From JAWKWA01 sp041397765 (lineage in GTDB: Bacteria; Pseudomonadota; Alphaproteobacteria; Rhizobiales; Hyphomicrobiaceae): a stretch of 49,007 nucleotides of DNA. The notes beneath the pieces are model-generated. The model made no database searches. It had not been told where the DNA came from and saw only the letters and a list, made by a program, of their open reading frames with translations. The position numbers and the translations under genes are program-made. Location: assembly GCA_041397765.1 (NCBI GenBank), contig JAWKWA010000027.1, positions 1 through 49,007 on the forward strand. The letters run 5' to 3'. Positions 7,935-16,594 of the stretch are shown piece by piece. How positions within the stretch are numbered: the first letter of the stretch is position 1; the number at the start of each line of letters is the position of its first letter.

Positions 7935-9152
7935 TCAGGCCGCGCCCATCGCCTTCTTCAGGTTCTCGTCGATCTTGTCGAGGAAGCCGGTGGTGGAGAG
8001 CCAGCTCTGGTCGGCGCCGACGAGCAGGGCGAGGTCCTTGGTCATGAAGCCCGATTCCACCGTGTCGACGCAGACCTTCTCGAGCGTCGAGGCGAAGCGG
8101 TCGAGCGCCTCGTTGCCGTCGAGCTTGGCGCGGTGCTTGAGGCCGCGCGTCCAGGCGAAGATCGAGGCGATCGAGTTGGTCGAGGTCGCCTTGCCCTTCT
8201 GGTGCTCGCGATAGTGGCGCGTCACCGTGCCGTGTGCGGCTTCTGCCTCGACCGTCTTGCCGTCGGGCGTCATCAGCACCGAGGTCATGAGGCCGAGCGA
8301 GCCGAAGCCCTGCGCCACCGTGTCGGACTGCACGTCGCCGTCGTAGTTCTTGCAGGCCCAGACATAGCCGCCCGACCATTTGAGCGCCGAGGCCACCATG
8401 TCGTCGATCAGGCGGTGCTCGTAGACGAGCTTGCGCTTGTCGAACTCGGCCTTGAACTCGGCCTCGAACACCTCCTGGAAGATGTCCTTGAAGCGACCGT
8501 CATAGGCCTTGAGGATGGTGTTCTTGGTCGAGAGATAGACCGGATAGTTGCGCGCGAGCCCGTAGTTGAGCGAGGCCCGCGCGAAGTCGCGGATCGACTC
8601 GTCGAGATTGTACATCGCCATGGCGACGCCGGAGCCGGGCGCCTTGAAGACTTCCCTTTCGATCACCTGTCCGTCCTCGCCGACGAACTTGATGGTGAGC
8701 GTGCCCTTGCCGGGAAACTTGAAGTCGGTGGCGCGGTACTGGTCGCCGAAGGCATGGCGGCCGACGATGATCGGCTCGGTCCAACCGGGCACCAGCCGCG
8801 GCACGTTGCGGCAGATGATCGGCTCGCGGAAGATGACGCCGCCGAGGATGTTGCGGATGGTGCCGTTCGGCGACTTCCACATCTCCTTCAGGCCGAACTC
8901 CTTCACGCGCGCCTCGTCGGGCGTGATGGTCGCGCATTTGACGCCGACGCCGTGCTTCTTGATGGCGTTCGCCGCGTCGATCGTCACCTGATCGCCGGTG
9001 GCGTCGCGATGCTCGACGCCGAGATCGTAATATTCGAGCGTGACGTCGAGATAGGGATGGATGAGCTTGTCCTTGATGAGCTGCCAGATGATGCGGGTCA
9101 TCTCGTCGCCGTCGAGCTCGACGACAGGGTTTGCGACCTTGATCTTCTGCAT
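7935..9152 (-). CDS. icd: NADP-dependent isocitrate dehydrogenase
   Basis: A 405-residue enzyme that oxidatively decarboxylates isocitrate to 2-oxoglutarate in the TCA cycle. It begins MQKIKVANPVVELDGDEMTR and has the substrate serine region WKSPNGTIRN, the metal-binding aspartates around VQSDTVAQGFGSLGLMTSVL, and the nucleotide loop AEAAHGTVTRHYREHQ. Length and sequence fit the dimeric NADP type shared by alphaproteobacteria and eukaryotes rather than the E. coli type. The start codon is at the conserved N-terminus; the frame is open upstream but reads as non-coding. It is divergent from the cupin gene, with 268 bp between them. Confidence 0.97.
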   Translation of the reverse strand: MQKIKVANPVVELDGDEMTRIIWQLIKDKLIHPYLDVTLEYYDLGVEHRDATGDQVTIDAANAIKKHGVGVKCATITPDEARVKEFGLKEMWKSPNGTIRNILGGVIFREPIICRNVPRLVPGWTEPIIVGRHAFGDQYRATDFKFPGKGTLTIKFVGEDGQVIEREVFKAPGSGVAMAMYNLDESIRDFARASLNYGLARNYPVYLSTKNTILKAYDGRFKDIFQEVFEAEFKAEFDKRKLVYEHRLIDDMVASALKWSGGYVWACKNYDGDVQSDTVAQGFGSLGLMTSVLMTPDGKTVEAEAAHGTVTRHYREHQKGKATSTNSIASIFAWTRGLKHRAKLDGNEALDRFASTLEKVCVDTVESGFMTKDLALLVGADQSWLSTTGFLDKIDENLKKAMGAA

Positions 9153-9420
9153 GGCGTCCTCTGGGCTCTCGGCGGTGGGGGACAAGGGGGCGGGCTCTTG
9201 ACATCCGCTCCTCGTCGTCGTGGCCGGGGACACTAGCCGAGCCTCTGCTGCGGTGCAAACTGGAGGAAAGGCGGAGGATCGCCGCAAAGTGGCGCCCACA
9301 ACTCGTCCCCAGCCTCCCGACAGCCTCTCGCCGTCCCCGCCCGACACGGGCTAGATCTGCTCTGCCGGAGCGCGACACGATCCGGGGCAACAAGATGAGC
9401 TCACCTGAGGAGGGACGGGA

Positions 9421-9867
9421 ATGATCGATTGGACCAGCCGGAGGGGTCGCCTTGCGAGGGCGTCGGCCGCCGCCCTTTTGCTGCTTGCCACCGGCTTCGG
9501 CCTCGGCCTTCTCGCGGCGCCTGAGAGTGGCGGGGCCGACGAGGGGCTCGTCACGCGCAGCGAGATCCGCCGCGAAGACCTCGCCGGCACGAGCACGACC
9601 GAGGTGGTGATGACCCGCCTCGACGTGAAGCCCGGCTTCACCATGCCGCTGCACCTCCACCACGGCGACGAATTCGTCTATGTGATCGAGGGCGGCATGG
9701 TGCAGATGCCCGGCAAGGAGCCGGTCGAGCTCGCCACCGGCAGCACGCAGCATTTCGCCCGCGAGGTGCCCCATGGCGGCTTCACGATCGTCGGCGACAG
9801 GACGGTCAAGGTGCTGACCGTGCATGTCGTCGACAAGGGCCGGCCGCTGATGGAGCTGGTGAAGTAG
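9421..9867 (+). CDS. Exported or membrane-anchored cupin-domain protein
   Basis: A 148-residue protein with a basic N-terminus and a hydrophobic segment (about residues 15-33), consistent with a signal anchor, followed by a single cupin-2 domain. Metal-ligand residues are visible in PLHLHHGDEFVYVIEGG (His-x-His...Glu) and in a later His (EVPHGGF). A strong ribosome site (GAGGAGGG) precedes the ATG by about 6 bases. It probably faces the periplasm. It is followed 101 bp later by the EamA transporter on the same strand. Catalytic role unknown. Confidence 0.75.
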   Translation: MIDWTSRRGRLARASAAALLLLATGFGLGLLAAPESGGADEGLVTRSEIRREDLAGTSTTEVVMTRLDVKPGFTMPLHLHHGDEFVYVIEGGMVQMPGKEPVELATGSTQHFAREVPHGGFTIVGDRTVKVLTVHVVDKGRPLMELVK

Positions 9868-9968
9868 GCGGGCGGACGGGCCTCCTGGCCCTTTCGTGCG
9901 GGGCGGCGGGCGCCGGTATCGTCCGCTGCCCCTGCCGGGCCGCCTTCGGCCGTGCTAAGCGTCGGCTC

Positions 9969-10886
9969 ATGACCCTCCGCGATCTCATCCTCACGGTGCT
10001 CGTGCCCGTCATCTGGGGCACGAGCTTCTGTCTCGCCAAGCCGGCGACCGAGCACTTTCCGCAGCTCTTCATGCTGGCGGTGATGTATGCGCTGCTCGCC
10101 GTCGTCTACACGCCGTTCATGCGCGAGCCGGTGAGGACGCCGTTCTGGACCATGGCCGGGCTCGCCGCCGTGGCGGGCAGCATCCAGTCGATCCTGCTGT
10201 TCACCGGTCTCTCGGGCATCGACGCCTCGTTCGCGGTACTGGTCCTGCAGATCCAGGTGCCGTTTGCGGTGATCGCCTCGCGCCTCGTCGTCGGCGAGCG
10301 GATCCCCTGGCTTCGGGCGCTCGGCATCCTCATCGCTTTCGGTGGCATCGTCACGGTGCTCGGCCTGCCGGCCGTGACGCCGCCCCTGCTCTATGCGGGT
10401 CTCATCGTCGTGGCGACGCTGGTCTGGGCATTCGGCCAGGCGCTGCTCAAGCGCTTCGGCCGCGACGGGGCGATGCGCCTCATCCAGCTCGTCGCCGTCC
10501 ATGCCGCGCCTCAACTCGCGATCGCCTCGCTGTTCCTGGAAAGCGGCCAGATCAGGTCGCTGCAGACAGCCGGTGCGCTCGAATGGGGCTCGGCCGCCAT
10601 CCTGATGATCGGCGGCTACACCATCGGCAACTCGCTCTGGTACTACGTGATGAAGCGTGCCCGCATGGACCAGGTGGCGCCGTTCCTGCTGCTGATGCCG
10701 ATCGTCGGCGTCATGGTCAGCGCGCTCGTCCTCGGCGACCGGATCACCATGGCCCATGTCGTCGGGGGCACCATCCTGCTCGCCGGGCTCGCCATCGTCG
10801 TCATGGTGAAGGGCGAGCCGGGCGAGAGCGCGGCCCCACCGGCCGGCGAGAGACCGGCGACCGGCCCCGTCCGGTCGACCAGCTGA
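9969..10886 (+). CDS. EamA/DMT-superfamily transporter
   Basis: A 305-residue membrane protein with about ten hydrophobic helices and the two-repeat EamA layout. The first repeat opens with ILTVLVPVIWGTSFCLAKPA. The second ends MLLMPIVG-like at FLLLMPIVGVMVSALVLGDR, followed by a final helix GGTILLAGLAIVVMV. The C-terminal 25 residues are polar and cytoplasmic. Such carriers usually export amino acids or other metabolites. It lies 13 bp before the RNA methyltransferase gene, so the two are probably co-transcribed. Substrate unknown. Confidence 0.85.
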   Translation: MTLRDLILTVLVPVIWGTSFCLAKPATEHFPQLFMLAVMYALLAVVYTPFMREPVRTPFWTMAGLAAVAGSIQSILLFTGLSGIDASFAVLVLQIQVPFAVIASRLVVGERIPWLRALGILIAFGGIVTVLGLPAVTPPLLYAGLIVVATLVWAFGQALLKRFGRDGAMRLIQLVAVHAAPQLAIASLFLESGQIRSLQTAGALEWGSAAILMIGGYTIGNSLWYYVMKRARMDQVAPFLLLMPIVGVMVSALVLGDRITMAHVVGGTILLAGLAIVVMVKGEPGESAAPPAGERPATGPVRSTS

Positions 10887-10899
10887 GGCGGGGGCGGCG

Positions 10900-12207
10900 A
10901 TGAGCGAGCAGAACCCTCCCGCCGGCGCGGCGGACGAGCCCCGGCAAGCCATTTCGATCGTCTCGCGGGCGGGCCTCAACGACGGCGAGCCGACACTTGC
11001 GGGCACCGCCCTTCGTGTCGCCGAGATCGTGCTTGCCGGCTATCGCGGCAGCATCGACGAGGCGGCGGCGCTCGAGGGTGACGACGGCCGTCCGATCGGC
11101 GAGGCCGGGCTCGATGCGGCGATCGACTATTGCGCCAGCCAGCACTGCGAGCAGGCGCTGCGCTTCTGCACCGGCTGCCGCCTGCGCGACCGTGCCGATG
11201 GTCTCGACACCATCGACGATTTCCTGAAGAGCGTCGCGGGCGTCGATCTCGCCGGGCCGGGATTGCGCATCGAGGGCGGTGCCGGCGCCTCGCGTATCGC
11301 GGCCTCCTCTCTTGCCGCGCTCGTCAAGAGCTGGCAGGGCGAGGAGATCTGGTTCCTCGCCCGTCGGCTGCACCGCCGGCTGCTGAAGCGCCGCGATCCG
11401 CGCAAGAAGTCGCTGGCAGGGGCCGAGGGGGCGATCGCCCCGGCCATCGTGCTGGTCGGGCCGCAGATGGCCGAGAATATCGGCATGGTGGCGCGGGCCA
11501 TGGCCAATTTCGGTCTCGAGGATCTGCGCCTCGTCGCCCCGCGCGACGGCTGGCCGAACGAGAAGGCCGAGTTTGCCGCTTCGGGCGCCACTTATGTCAT
11601 CGAGGGCGCCTCGGCGCATGCCACGACCGCCGAGGCCATCGGCGATCTCAACTGGATCTGCGCCACCACCGCGCGCCAGCGCTTCATGGCAAAGCCCGTG
11701 CTCTCGCCCGAGCAGGCGGCGGCCGAGATGCGCCGGCGGATCGGCGAGGGGCAGAAGGTCGGCATCCTGTTCGGCGCCGAGCGTCAGGGCCTGGAGAACG
11801 ACGACGTGGCGCTCGCCGATGCCATCGTCATGGCGCCGGTCAATCCGCGCTTTGCTTCGCTGAACCTCGCCCAGGCCGTGCTGCTGATCGGCTACGAGTG
11901 GATGAAGGAGAGCGCCCGCGCGACGCTCGGCCGCGTCACCACCTACGAGGCGCCGATCGAGGCGGGCACGATGTCGCGCGGCGAGGGGCCGGCGACCCGG
12001 GCCGAGCTCGTCGGCTTCTTCGAGCATCTGGAGCAGGCGCTCGACGAGGCGGGCTTCCTGAAGCCGCCCGACAAACGGGCGCATATGATCCGCAACATCC
12101 GCACCATGTTCGAGCGGATGGAGGCCTCGCCGCAGGAGGTGCGGACCTTGCGGGGAATCGTCGCAGCTTTGACGCTCGCGCACAAGCGTCGCCGGGCGCA
12201 GCCATAG
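10900..12207 (+). CDS. TrmJ/SpoU-type RNA methyltransferase with an extra N-terminal domain
   Basis: A 435-residue protein. Residues from about 183 to the end form a SPOUT RNA methyltransferase of the TrmJ/LasT group, which 2'-O-methylates tRNA position 32: IVLVGPQMAENIGMVARAM, VGILFGAERQGLENDDV and the knot motif NPRFASLNLAQAVLLIGYE. Residues 1-180 are an extension. Residues 25-75 (EPTLAGTALRVAEIVLAGYR onward) resemble a DUF433-type small winged-helix domain. This is followed by four cysteines (C-x4-C-x6-C-x2-C in YCASQHC...FCTGC) that could bind metal. No in-frame start codon lies near the methyltransferase boundary, so the fusion appears real. The function of the N-terminal part is not known to me. 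Confidence 0.85.
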   Translation: MSEQNPPAGAADEPRQAISIVSRAGLNDGEPTLAGTALRVAEIVLAGYRGSIDEAAALEGDDGRPIGEAGLDAAIDYCASQHCEQALRFCTGCRLRDRADGLDTIDDFLKSVAGVDLAGPGLRIEGGAGASRIAASSLAALVKSWQGEEIWFLARRLHRRLLKRRDPRKKSLAGAEGAIAPAIVLVGPQMAENIGMVARAMANFGLEDLRLVAPRDGWPNEKAEFAASGATYVIEGASAHATTAEAIGDLNWICATTARQRFMAKPVLSPEQAAAEMRRRIGEGQKVGILFGAERQGLENDDVALADAIVMAPVNPRFASLNLAQAVLLIGYEWMKESARATLGRVTTYEAPIEAGTMSRGEGPATRAELVGFFEHLEQALDEAGFLKPPDKRAHMIRNIRTMFERMEASPQEVRTLRGIVAALTLAHKRRRAQP

Positions 12208-12285
12208 TTCCGCCCGGATTTGGCATTTGCGATTGCCGCCGCCGGTTGGTAGCGTGCCACGCAAAATGAGACAGGGGCTGGGTTG

Positions 12286-12861
12286 ATGTCAGACGGGGTC
12301 ATGAGGACACTGAAAGCACTGGTGTGCCTGGGGCTGGTCACGGCGCTCGTCGTGGGTCAGACGCCGGCGCGGGCCGCGGGGGCGGACCTGAAGCCGGAAT
12401 CCGTGCGCATCCTGATGGATTATGCCTGGGCCGTGCTTCCCGACAAGTTCACCACCCCGACGGGGAAGGTGATCAAGATCGACAAGACCAAGAAGGACGA
12501 GGTGATGATCCCCGTCGAGGTCGCCCAGGAGGTCATCAAGGTCGCCTGGCTGTCGGCACGTGCCCAGTCCTGCAAGCTGCTGGAGGCGCAGGTCGCCAAC
12601 TACCGCACCATGATGCAGGTCGAGGAGAACAAGAAGCAGTGGACCGACCAGCAGATGCTCTACATCAGCCAGCTTCACCTGTTCACGGTGATGTGGCTGA
12701 CGGGCAATGTGAAGATCACCGAGAAGGACGGCGAGAAGGAAGTCGTCGTCGAGGACGGCGCCGCCGAGAAGGCTGACGAGGCTCCCTGCACCGACGAGCA
12801 GAAGAAGGAGATCGAGCAGCTCGTGGTCGATTATTTCAACAAGAACAAGCCGCCGCAGTAA
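12286..12861 (+). CDS. Secreted hypothetical protein
   Basis: A 191-residue protein with a clear signal peptide (MRTLKALVCLGLVTALVVGQ ending in ARA), so it should be periplasmic or secreted. The mature part is helical, with a repeated polar pattern (KIDKTKKDEVMIPVEVAQEV, SARAQSCKLLEAQVANYRTM) and two cysteines, and it ends in a lysine-rich tail. I know similar uncharacterised proteins in Hyphomicrobiales but no function. The start could also be the in-frame ATG at 12301; 12286 is chosen because AGGGGCTGGG precedes it. A strong hairpin follows the stop codon. Confidence 0.7.
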   Translation: MSDGVMRTLKALVCLGLVTALVVGQTPARAAGADLKPESVRILMDYAWAVLPDKFTTPTGKVIKIDKTKKDEVMIPVEVAQEVIKVAWLSARAQSCKLLEAQVANYRTMMQVEENKKQWTDQQMLYISQLHLFTVMWLTGNVKITEKDGEKEVVVEDGAAEKADEAPCTDEQKKEIEQLVVDYFNKNKPPQ

Positions 12862-12872
12862 GCCGCCGAGCC

Positions 12873-12898
12873 ACGGCCGGCTGCGTGTCGCCGGCCGT
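12873..12898 (+). terminator. Hairpin terminator candidate after the secreted-protein gene
   Basis: A perfect 9-bp inverted repeat, ACGGCCGGC and GCCGGCCGT, with an 8-nt loop, begins 11 bases after the stop codon. The following CATTCTGCCCC is only weakly T-rich, so it may act as an RNA stabiliser or assisted terminator rather than a strong intrinsic one. Confidence 0.5.
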
Positions 12899-13240
12899 CA
12901 TTCTGCCCCTCTCGAGCAACGGGAAGCTCGCGATGTCGCGCATGCTCGGCATCGTCTTTCTCGCCCTCGCGGGCTTCTTCGCTCATGCTCTCGAGGATCG
13001 CTACTGACGCTGGCGCGGCTGCATCAACGAGCGCGGCCGCTGCTACGATCCCATCGGGCAGGACGTCCATCTCGAGCAATCCGGCCATGCCCATGCCTGG
13101 GTTGGCCTTGCCTGGGTCGGCCATGCCTGGGTCGGCGCCCGGGGGCAGTCTCGCCACCCTCTGCCTCGGCGGCGCACTGGTCCGGCTCCTGCGCCGAAGG
13201 CGAAGGTGACCGCACAGGCCGTGCGGCTGCCACGTCCCCT
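12899..13240. other. Gap with a broken small secreted-peptide frame and a tandem repeat
   Basis: No intact gene. An ATG at 12933 opens a signal-peptide-like frame (MSRMLGIVFLALAGFFAHA, then LEDRY) that meets TGA at 13005-13007. The same frame continues as RWRGCINERGRCYDPIGQD, which looks protein-like with two cysteines, and then runs through the 15-bp tandem repeat. It may be a decayed small exported protein. I cannot name a family. Confidence 0.35.
13092..13136. repeat. Three tandem copies of a 15-bp unit
   Basis: The unit CATGCCTGGGTCGGC is repeated three times head to tail (13092, 13107, 13122) with one or two base differences between copies. Being 15 bp it is frame-neutral; in the frame opened at 12933 it would read HAWVG-LAWVG-HAWVG. 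Confidence 0.85.
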
Positions 13241-13804
13241 TCAGTCGAGCGACTGGCTGATCCGGCGGGCGAGGGAGGGGCGCGTAGTGGTGAGCACGAC
13301 GTGGAAGCCCGTGGAGGCGCCGTCGACCGGCCAGATCGTCACAGTCGCGCGGATCTGCGCATCGCTGGCGAGGTGAAAGCGCCGGCCCTGCTCGGCCGGC
13401 AGCAGCCGGCTCTCCGGCACCGCCGGATCGTCGCCGCCCGGCCCGTCCTCGACGAACCCTTGCGCCGTCAGCCAGCGGGCGAACTGCTGAAGTGCCGCCT
13501 CCCCCGTCTGCCAGCCCTGGAACTCAGGATAGCCGGTGCCGACGAGCCGCCGCACGTAGAGGACACCCCAATCGTCGGCATAGGCGAGCTCGCTCTCGCT
13601 CGCCTCCCACCAGAAATAGCCGGTCGCAACGGGCGCAACCGGTACATCGAGCCGGACCTGTGCCGGCTGGAACACGAAGACGGCCGCAACCGCCATCGGT
13701 GCCCAGGAGAGAAGGTAGAGGACGAGCATCCACAATTGGCGCGGTTGCCGAGCATCGCCGCCATTGCGTCGTCGCCACCCCGCGCCGGCTCGCTCCTCGT
13801 CCAC
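13241..13804 (-). CDS. Hypothetical protein with one membrane segment
   Basis: A 187-residue protein with a GTG start supported by AAGGAGC 9 bases upstream. It has a polar N-terminus, one membrane segment (about residues 24-46, ending AVAAVFVFQPA), and an extracytoplasmic part with TGYFWWEASESELAYADDW and RRFHLASDAQIRATVTIWPV. The coding frame is convincing, but I recognise no domain. It lies 52 bp downstream of the GNAT gene on the same strand. An internal ATG just before the membrane helix would be an alternative start. Confidence 0.55.
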   Translation of the reverse strand: MDEERAGAGWRRRNGGDARQPRQLWMLVLYLLSWAPMAVAAVFVFQPAQVRLDVPVAPVATGYFWWEASESELAYADDWGVLYVRRLVGTGYPEFQGWQTGEAALQQFARWLTAQGFVEDGPGGDDPAVPESRLLPAEQGRRFHLASDAQIRATVTIWPVDGASTGFHVVLTTTRPSLARRISQSLD

Positions 13805-13856
13805 GGCAGGCCGCTCCTTGGATGGGGATTTTGCCTCGTTCGCTGCCCCGCCCCGA

Positions 13857-14573
13857 CTATCCTGCCGCCGAGCGGTCGGCTTCGACCTTGCCGCAATAGT
13901 CGGCGAGAGCGCCCGGCTGAAGCTCGAGCGCCAGCAACCGGCCCGGATCGACCGGTCCCGGCATGACGAGCTGCCCGCGCGGCACCACCTTGAAGCCGAA
14001 GCGGCCGTAATAGGGTAGGTCGCCGACCAGGACGACCAGCCGCCGCCCTTTCGCCCGCGCTGCCGCCAGCCCCTCGCCGACCAGCCGCTGGCCGACGCCG
14101 CGCCCCTTGATCTCCGGCTCGACCGCCAGCGGCCCGAGCAACTCCGCGCCCGGCCGTCCGCCGATCAGGACCGGTGCGAAGCGGATCGCCGCCGCCAGCC
14201 GCTCTCCCGACACCGCCGCGAGGCAGAGGCCGGAGAATGGTGGCAATCCCTCGCGGACCCGATAGGCGGCCCGGGTGAACCGGCCTGGGCCGAAGGCACG
14301 GGCGTGGAGATCCTCGATCGCTGCGACGAGGTCGGGCCCGACCGGCCGGACGACGAGATCCTGCAGCAGGCCGGCAAGACCTGCCGGCAATTGAGCGCCA
14401 GAGTGGTCGGCCCCCGCGGTCGGCTCCCCGACCGATGGCGCCGCCTGGCGCGCCGGCCCGGCCGGGATCGACCCATCGGTCGGACATGCCAGCCTCTCCG
14501 CCCGCGGGCCCGGCATCGGGGCCTGCGGCAGGGCAGGGGAGGAGGACTGGGTGGCGAGAGAGGAATGCGGCAT
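13857..14573 (-). CDS. GNAT-family N-acetyltransferase with a low-complexity N-terminus
   Basis: A 238-residue protein. From about residue 70 it is a YhbS-like GNAT domain: DLVVRPVGPDLVAAIEDLHA, the acetyl-CoA loop PEIKGRGVGQRLVGEGL, and VLVGDLPYYGRFGFKVVPRG near the end. The first 65 residues are Ala/Pro/Gly-rich and probably disordered. The true start may therefore lie further in, but no better start codon with a ribosome site was seen. The acceptor is unknown. Confidence 0.75.
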   Translation of the reverse strand: MPHSSLATQSSSPALPQAPMPGPRAERLACPTDGSIPAGPARQAAPSVGEPTAGADHSGAQLPAGLAGLLQDLVVRPVGPDLVAAIEDLHARAFGPGRFTRAAYRVREGLPPFSGLCLAAVSGERLAAAIRFAPVLIGGRPGAELLGPLAVEPEIKGRGVGQRLVGEGLAAARAKGRRLVVLVGDLPYYGRFGFKVVPRGQLVMPGPVDPGRLLALELQPGALADYCGKVEADRSAAG

Positions 14574-14859
14574 CTGACGGGCTCCGGAGGATGTGTGAGG
14601 CTACCTCGAAGGTCCCTCGCGCGGAGCCGATGCGGTGGCCTAGAGGAGGCCGATTGCCGCGATCGAGCCGTGCCGGCGCCGGACCCTCGTATCGGGACGA
14701 GGGCGGCGACGTCGTCGCTGGCTGTCGGTGATGGCGGGCCGGTCGATCATGGGGCGGCGATCTAGCAGTAAAGCCGGGCGGCGACAAGAAGGAGATTGGG
14801 CCCCCTTCAAGGCTGACGGGCGGGTAGCGCTCCCGACGCTTGCGGGCGAGGGCCGCGGC

Positions 14860-15345
14860 CTACCAGTCCGCCCGGCGCTGCACCCCGCCGAACACCTCTT
14901 CGACGCGCCGCCGGGCACCGCGGGCGATATCGGCCGGCAGATCGCCCGGCGCCACGAAGGCGCTCTCGCGGATCTCTCGCGAGGCCGGCGGAACGCTCGG
15001 CCGGTGCCAGTCGCGCACGACGAAGACCGCGACATGGTCGCCCGGAAAGATCGCGAAATTCGAGAAGATGCCGTGGAGCGGCGGCGGCTCGGGTCCGACC
15101 ACGACGCCGGTCTCCTCGAGCACCTCGCGGCGCATCGCCTGCTCGATCGTCTCGTGCCATTCGACGCCGCCGCCGGGGAAGTGCCAGCCTGGCCGGTAGC
15201 CGTGCCGGATGAGCAGGATGCGGCCTTCCCGGTCGATCACGATCGCCTGGGCGCCGAGCGTCATGCCGCGGCGCATCCGCCAGATCGGCCGGAGCACGCC
15301 CGAGATGATGCGATTGGGGATCTGGCTCTTCTCGGCGAGGCGCAA
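14860..15345 (-). CDS. NUDIX hydrolase
   Basis: A 161-residue pyrophosphohydrolase-like protein. The Nudix box is complete: GGVEWHETIEQAMRREVLEE followed by TG, matching G-x5-E-x7-REVxEExG. The upstream part IVIDREGRILLIRHGYRPGW is typical of small NUDIX proteins acting on nucleotide diphosphate derivatives. No ATG exists at the expected N-terminus (RLAEKSQIPNRIISGVLRPI). The chosen start is TTG with GGAG about 10 nt upstream; an internal ATG at residue 24 would cut a conserved part. It is divergent from the metallophosphoesterase. Confidence 0.8.
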   Translation of the reverse strand: MRLAEKSQIPNRIISGVLRPIWRMRRGMTLGAQAIVIDREGRILLIRHGYRPGWHFPGGGVEWHETIEQAMRREVLEETGVVVGPEPPPLHGIFSNFAIFPGDHVAVFVVRDWHRPSVPPASREIRESAFVAPGDLPADIARGARRRVEEVFGGVQRRADW

Positions 15346-15613
15346 GGCAGGGAGTCTCCGGTTGGCCGCGTCCCGCTCGGGTAGGCGCGCCCGCCGCTCC
15401 TGTCCAGCGCCTTCGCACGATTTGCCGGCGCATTGAGGGGCCCGCGCTCGACCGGACCGCCGCGAGCCGCGGCATTGTGGCCGATCCGCGTGTCGAGGGG
15501 CCGGCGCCTGCAATGCGGGCTTGCCAGCACACCGGTCTTCGTCGGAAAGCGAGGTCCAGAGGGCGCGATCGTCAAGCGCCGAGGCGCGATCGAGAGCTCG
15601 AAGGGATAAGGCC

Positions 15614-16552
15614 ATCACCCGTATCGCCCATATCTCCGACATCCATCTGGCACCGCTGCCCTGGCCGCGCATGCGAGACGTCTCCGTGAAACGCCTGACC
15701 GGCTTCACCAACTGGCATGGTGGCCGAAAGCGCCGCCACCGTCTCGATGTGCTCGATCTCGTCCTCGCCGACATCCGCCGTCACCGTCCGGACCATATCG
15801 CGGTCACCGGCGATCTCGCCAATATCGGCCTCCCCGCCGAGTTGAAGGCGGCCACCGACTGGCTGGCAGGGCTCGGCGGCCCCGAGCTGGTGACGCTCGT
15901 TCCCGGCAATCACGACGTCTATGTGCGCCTCCGCCGCGATCCCGGCATCGAGCGCTGGCGGGCCTGGATGACGGGCGAGCACGAGCCTGGGGCACCGCCC
16001 CTGCGTCGGACCGGGAGGCATTCCAGGCCCGAGCAGCGCGGCTTTCCCTTCGTCAAGCGGCTCGGCGGGATCGCCATCATCGGCGTCTCCTCGGCCGTGC
16101 CGACACCGGTCTTCAGGGCATCGGGCCGGCTCGGCGCCGGACAGCTCGCCGCCCTCGAGACGCAGCTCGCCCGGCTCGGTGGCGAGGGTCTCTTCCGCCT
16201 GCTGCTCATTCACCATCCGCCCCTGCCGGGCCAGGCCAAGCGCGGGCGCGGCCTCGACGATGCGGCCGATCTCGCGGCCGTCCTTGCAAGGACAGGCGCC
16301 GAGCTCGTGCTGCATGGCCACAATCATCGCCAGATGCAGGCTTTCATCGAGGGGCCGTCGGGGCCGATCCCGGTCATCGGCGTGCCCTCGGCCTCGGCGG
16401 CGCCCCCCGATCATGTCCCCGCGGCCCGCTACAACCTGTTCGACATCGAGAGCATTGCCGAGGCTCGGTGGCGGATCGAGATGACCGGCTGGACCCTCGA
16501 TCCGGCCGGCGCGGCGATCATCGAGGCCGAGCGTGTCGTCTTCGGCGGCTGA
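15614..16552 (+). CDS. Metallophosphoesterase (calcineurin-like), apparent ATC start
   Basis: A dinuclear-metal phosphoesterase of about 312 residues with all family motifs: ISDIHL (D-x-H), VTGDLANIG (GD), VPGNHDVY (GNHD), LIHHPPLPG and LHGHNHRQM (GH-x-H). It may hydrolyse a cyclic nucleotide or other phosphodiester; substrate unknown. The family N-terminus 'MTRIAHISD' here reads ITRIAHISD: the codon at 15614-15616 is ATC, not ATG. AAGGGA lies at ideal spacing (7 nt) before it. The only normal start codon in frame is a TTG at 15521, giving an Arg/Ser-rich 31-residue extension without a good ribosome site. Either ATC is used, the start is TTG, or one base is wrong. Confidence 0.8.
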   Translation: MTRIAHISDIHLAPLPWPRMRDVSVKRLTGFTNWHGGRKRRHRLDVLDLVLADIRRHRPDHIAVTGDLANIGLPAELKAATDWLAGLGGPELVTLVPGNHDVYVRLRRDPGIERWRAWMTGEHEPGAPPLRRTGRHSRPEQRGFPFVKRLGGIAIIGVSSAVPTPVFRASGRLGAGQLAALETQLARLGGEGLFRLLLIHHPPLPGQAKRGRGLDDAADLAAVLARTGAELVLHGHNHRQMQAFIEGPSGPIPVIGVPSASAAPPDHVPAARYNLFDIESIAEARWRIEMTGWTLDPAGAAIIEAERVVFGG

Positions 16553-16594
16553 CGGCCTCGCGCGGCAGCGCCGCTCGCGGCCCCGCGACCGGCA

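Noticed and set aside
9198..9203. TTGACA as a -35 box in the icd/cupin divergent region
   Set aside because: No TATAAT-like hexamer at 16-18 bp; an isolated hexamer is expected by chance.
13092..13136. CRISPR array
   Set aside because: Repeats are 15 bp and directly adjacent without spacers, and no cas genes are present.
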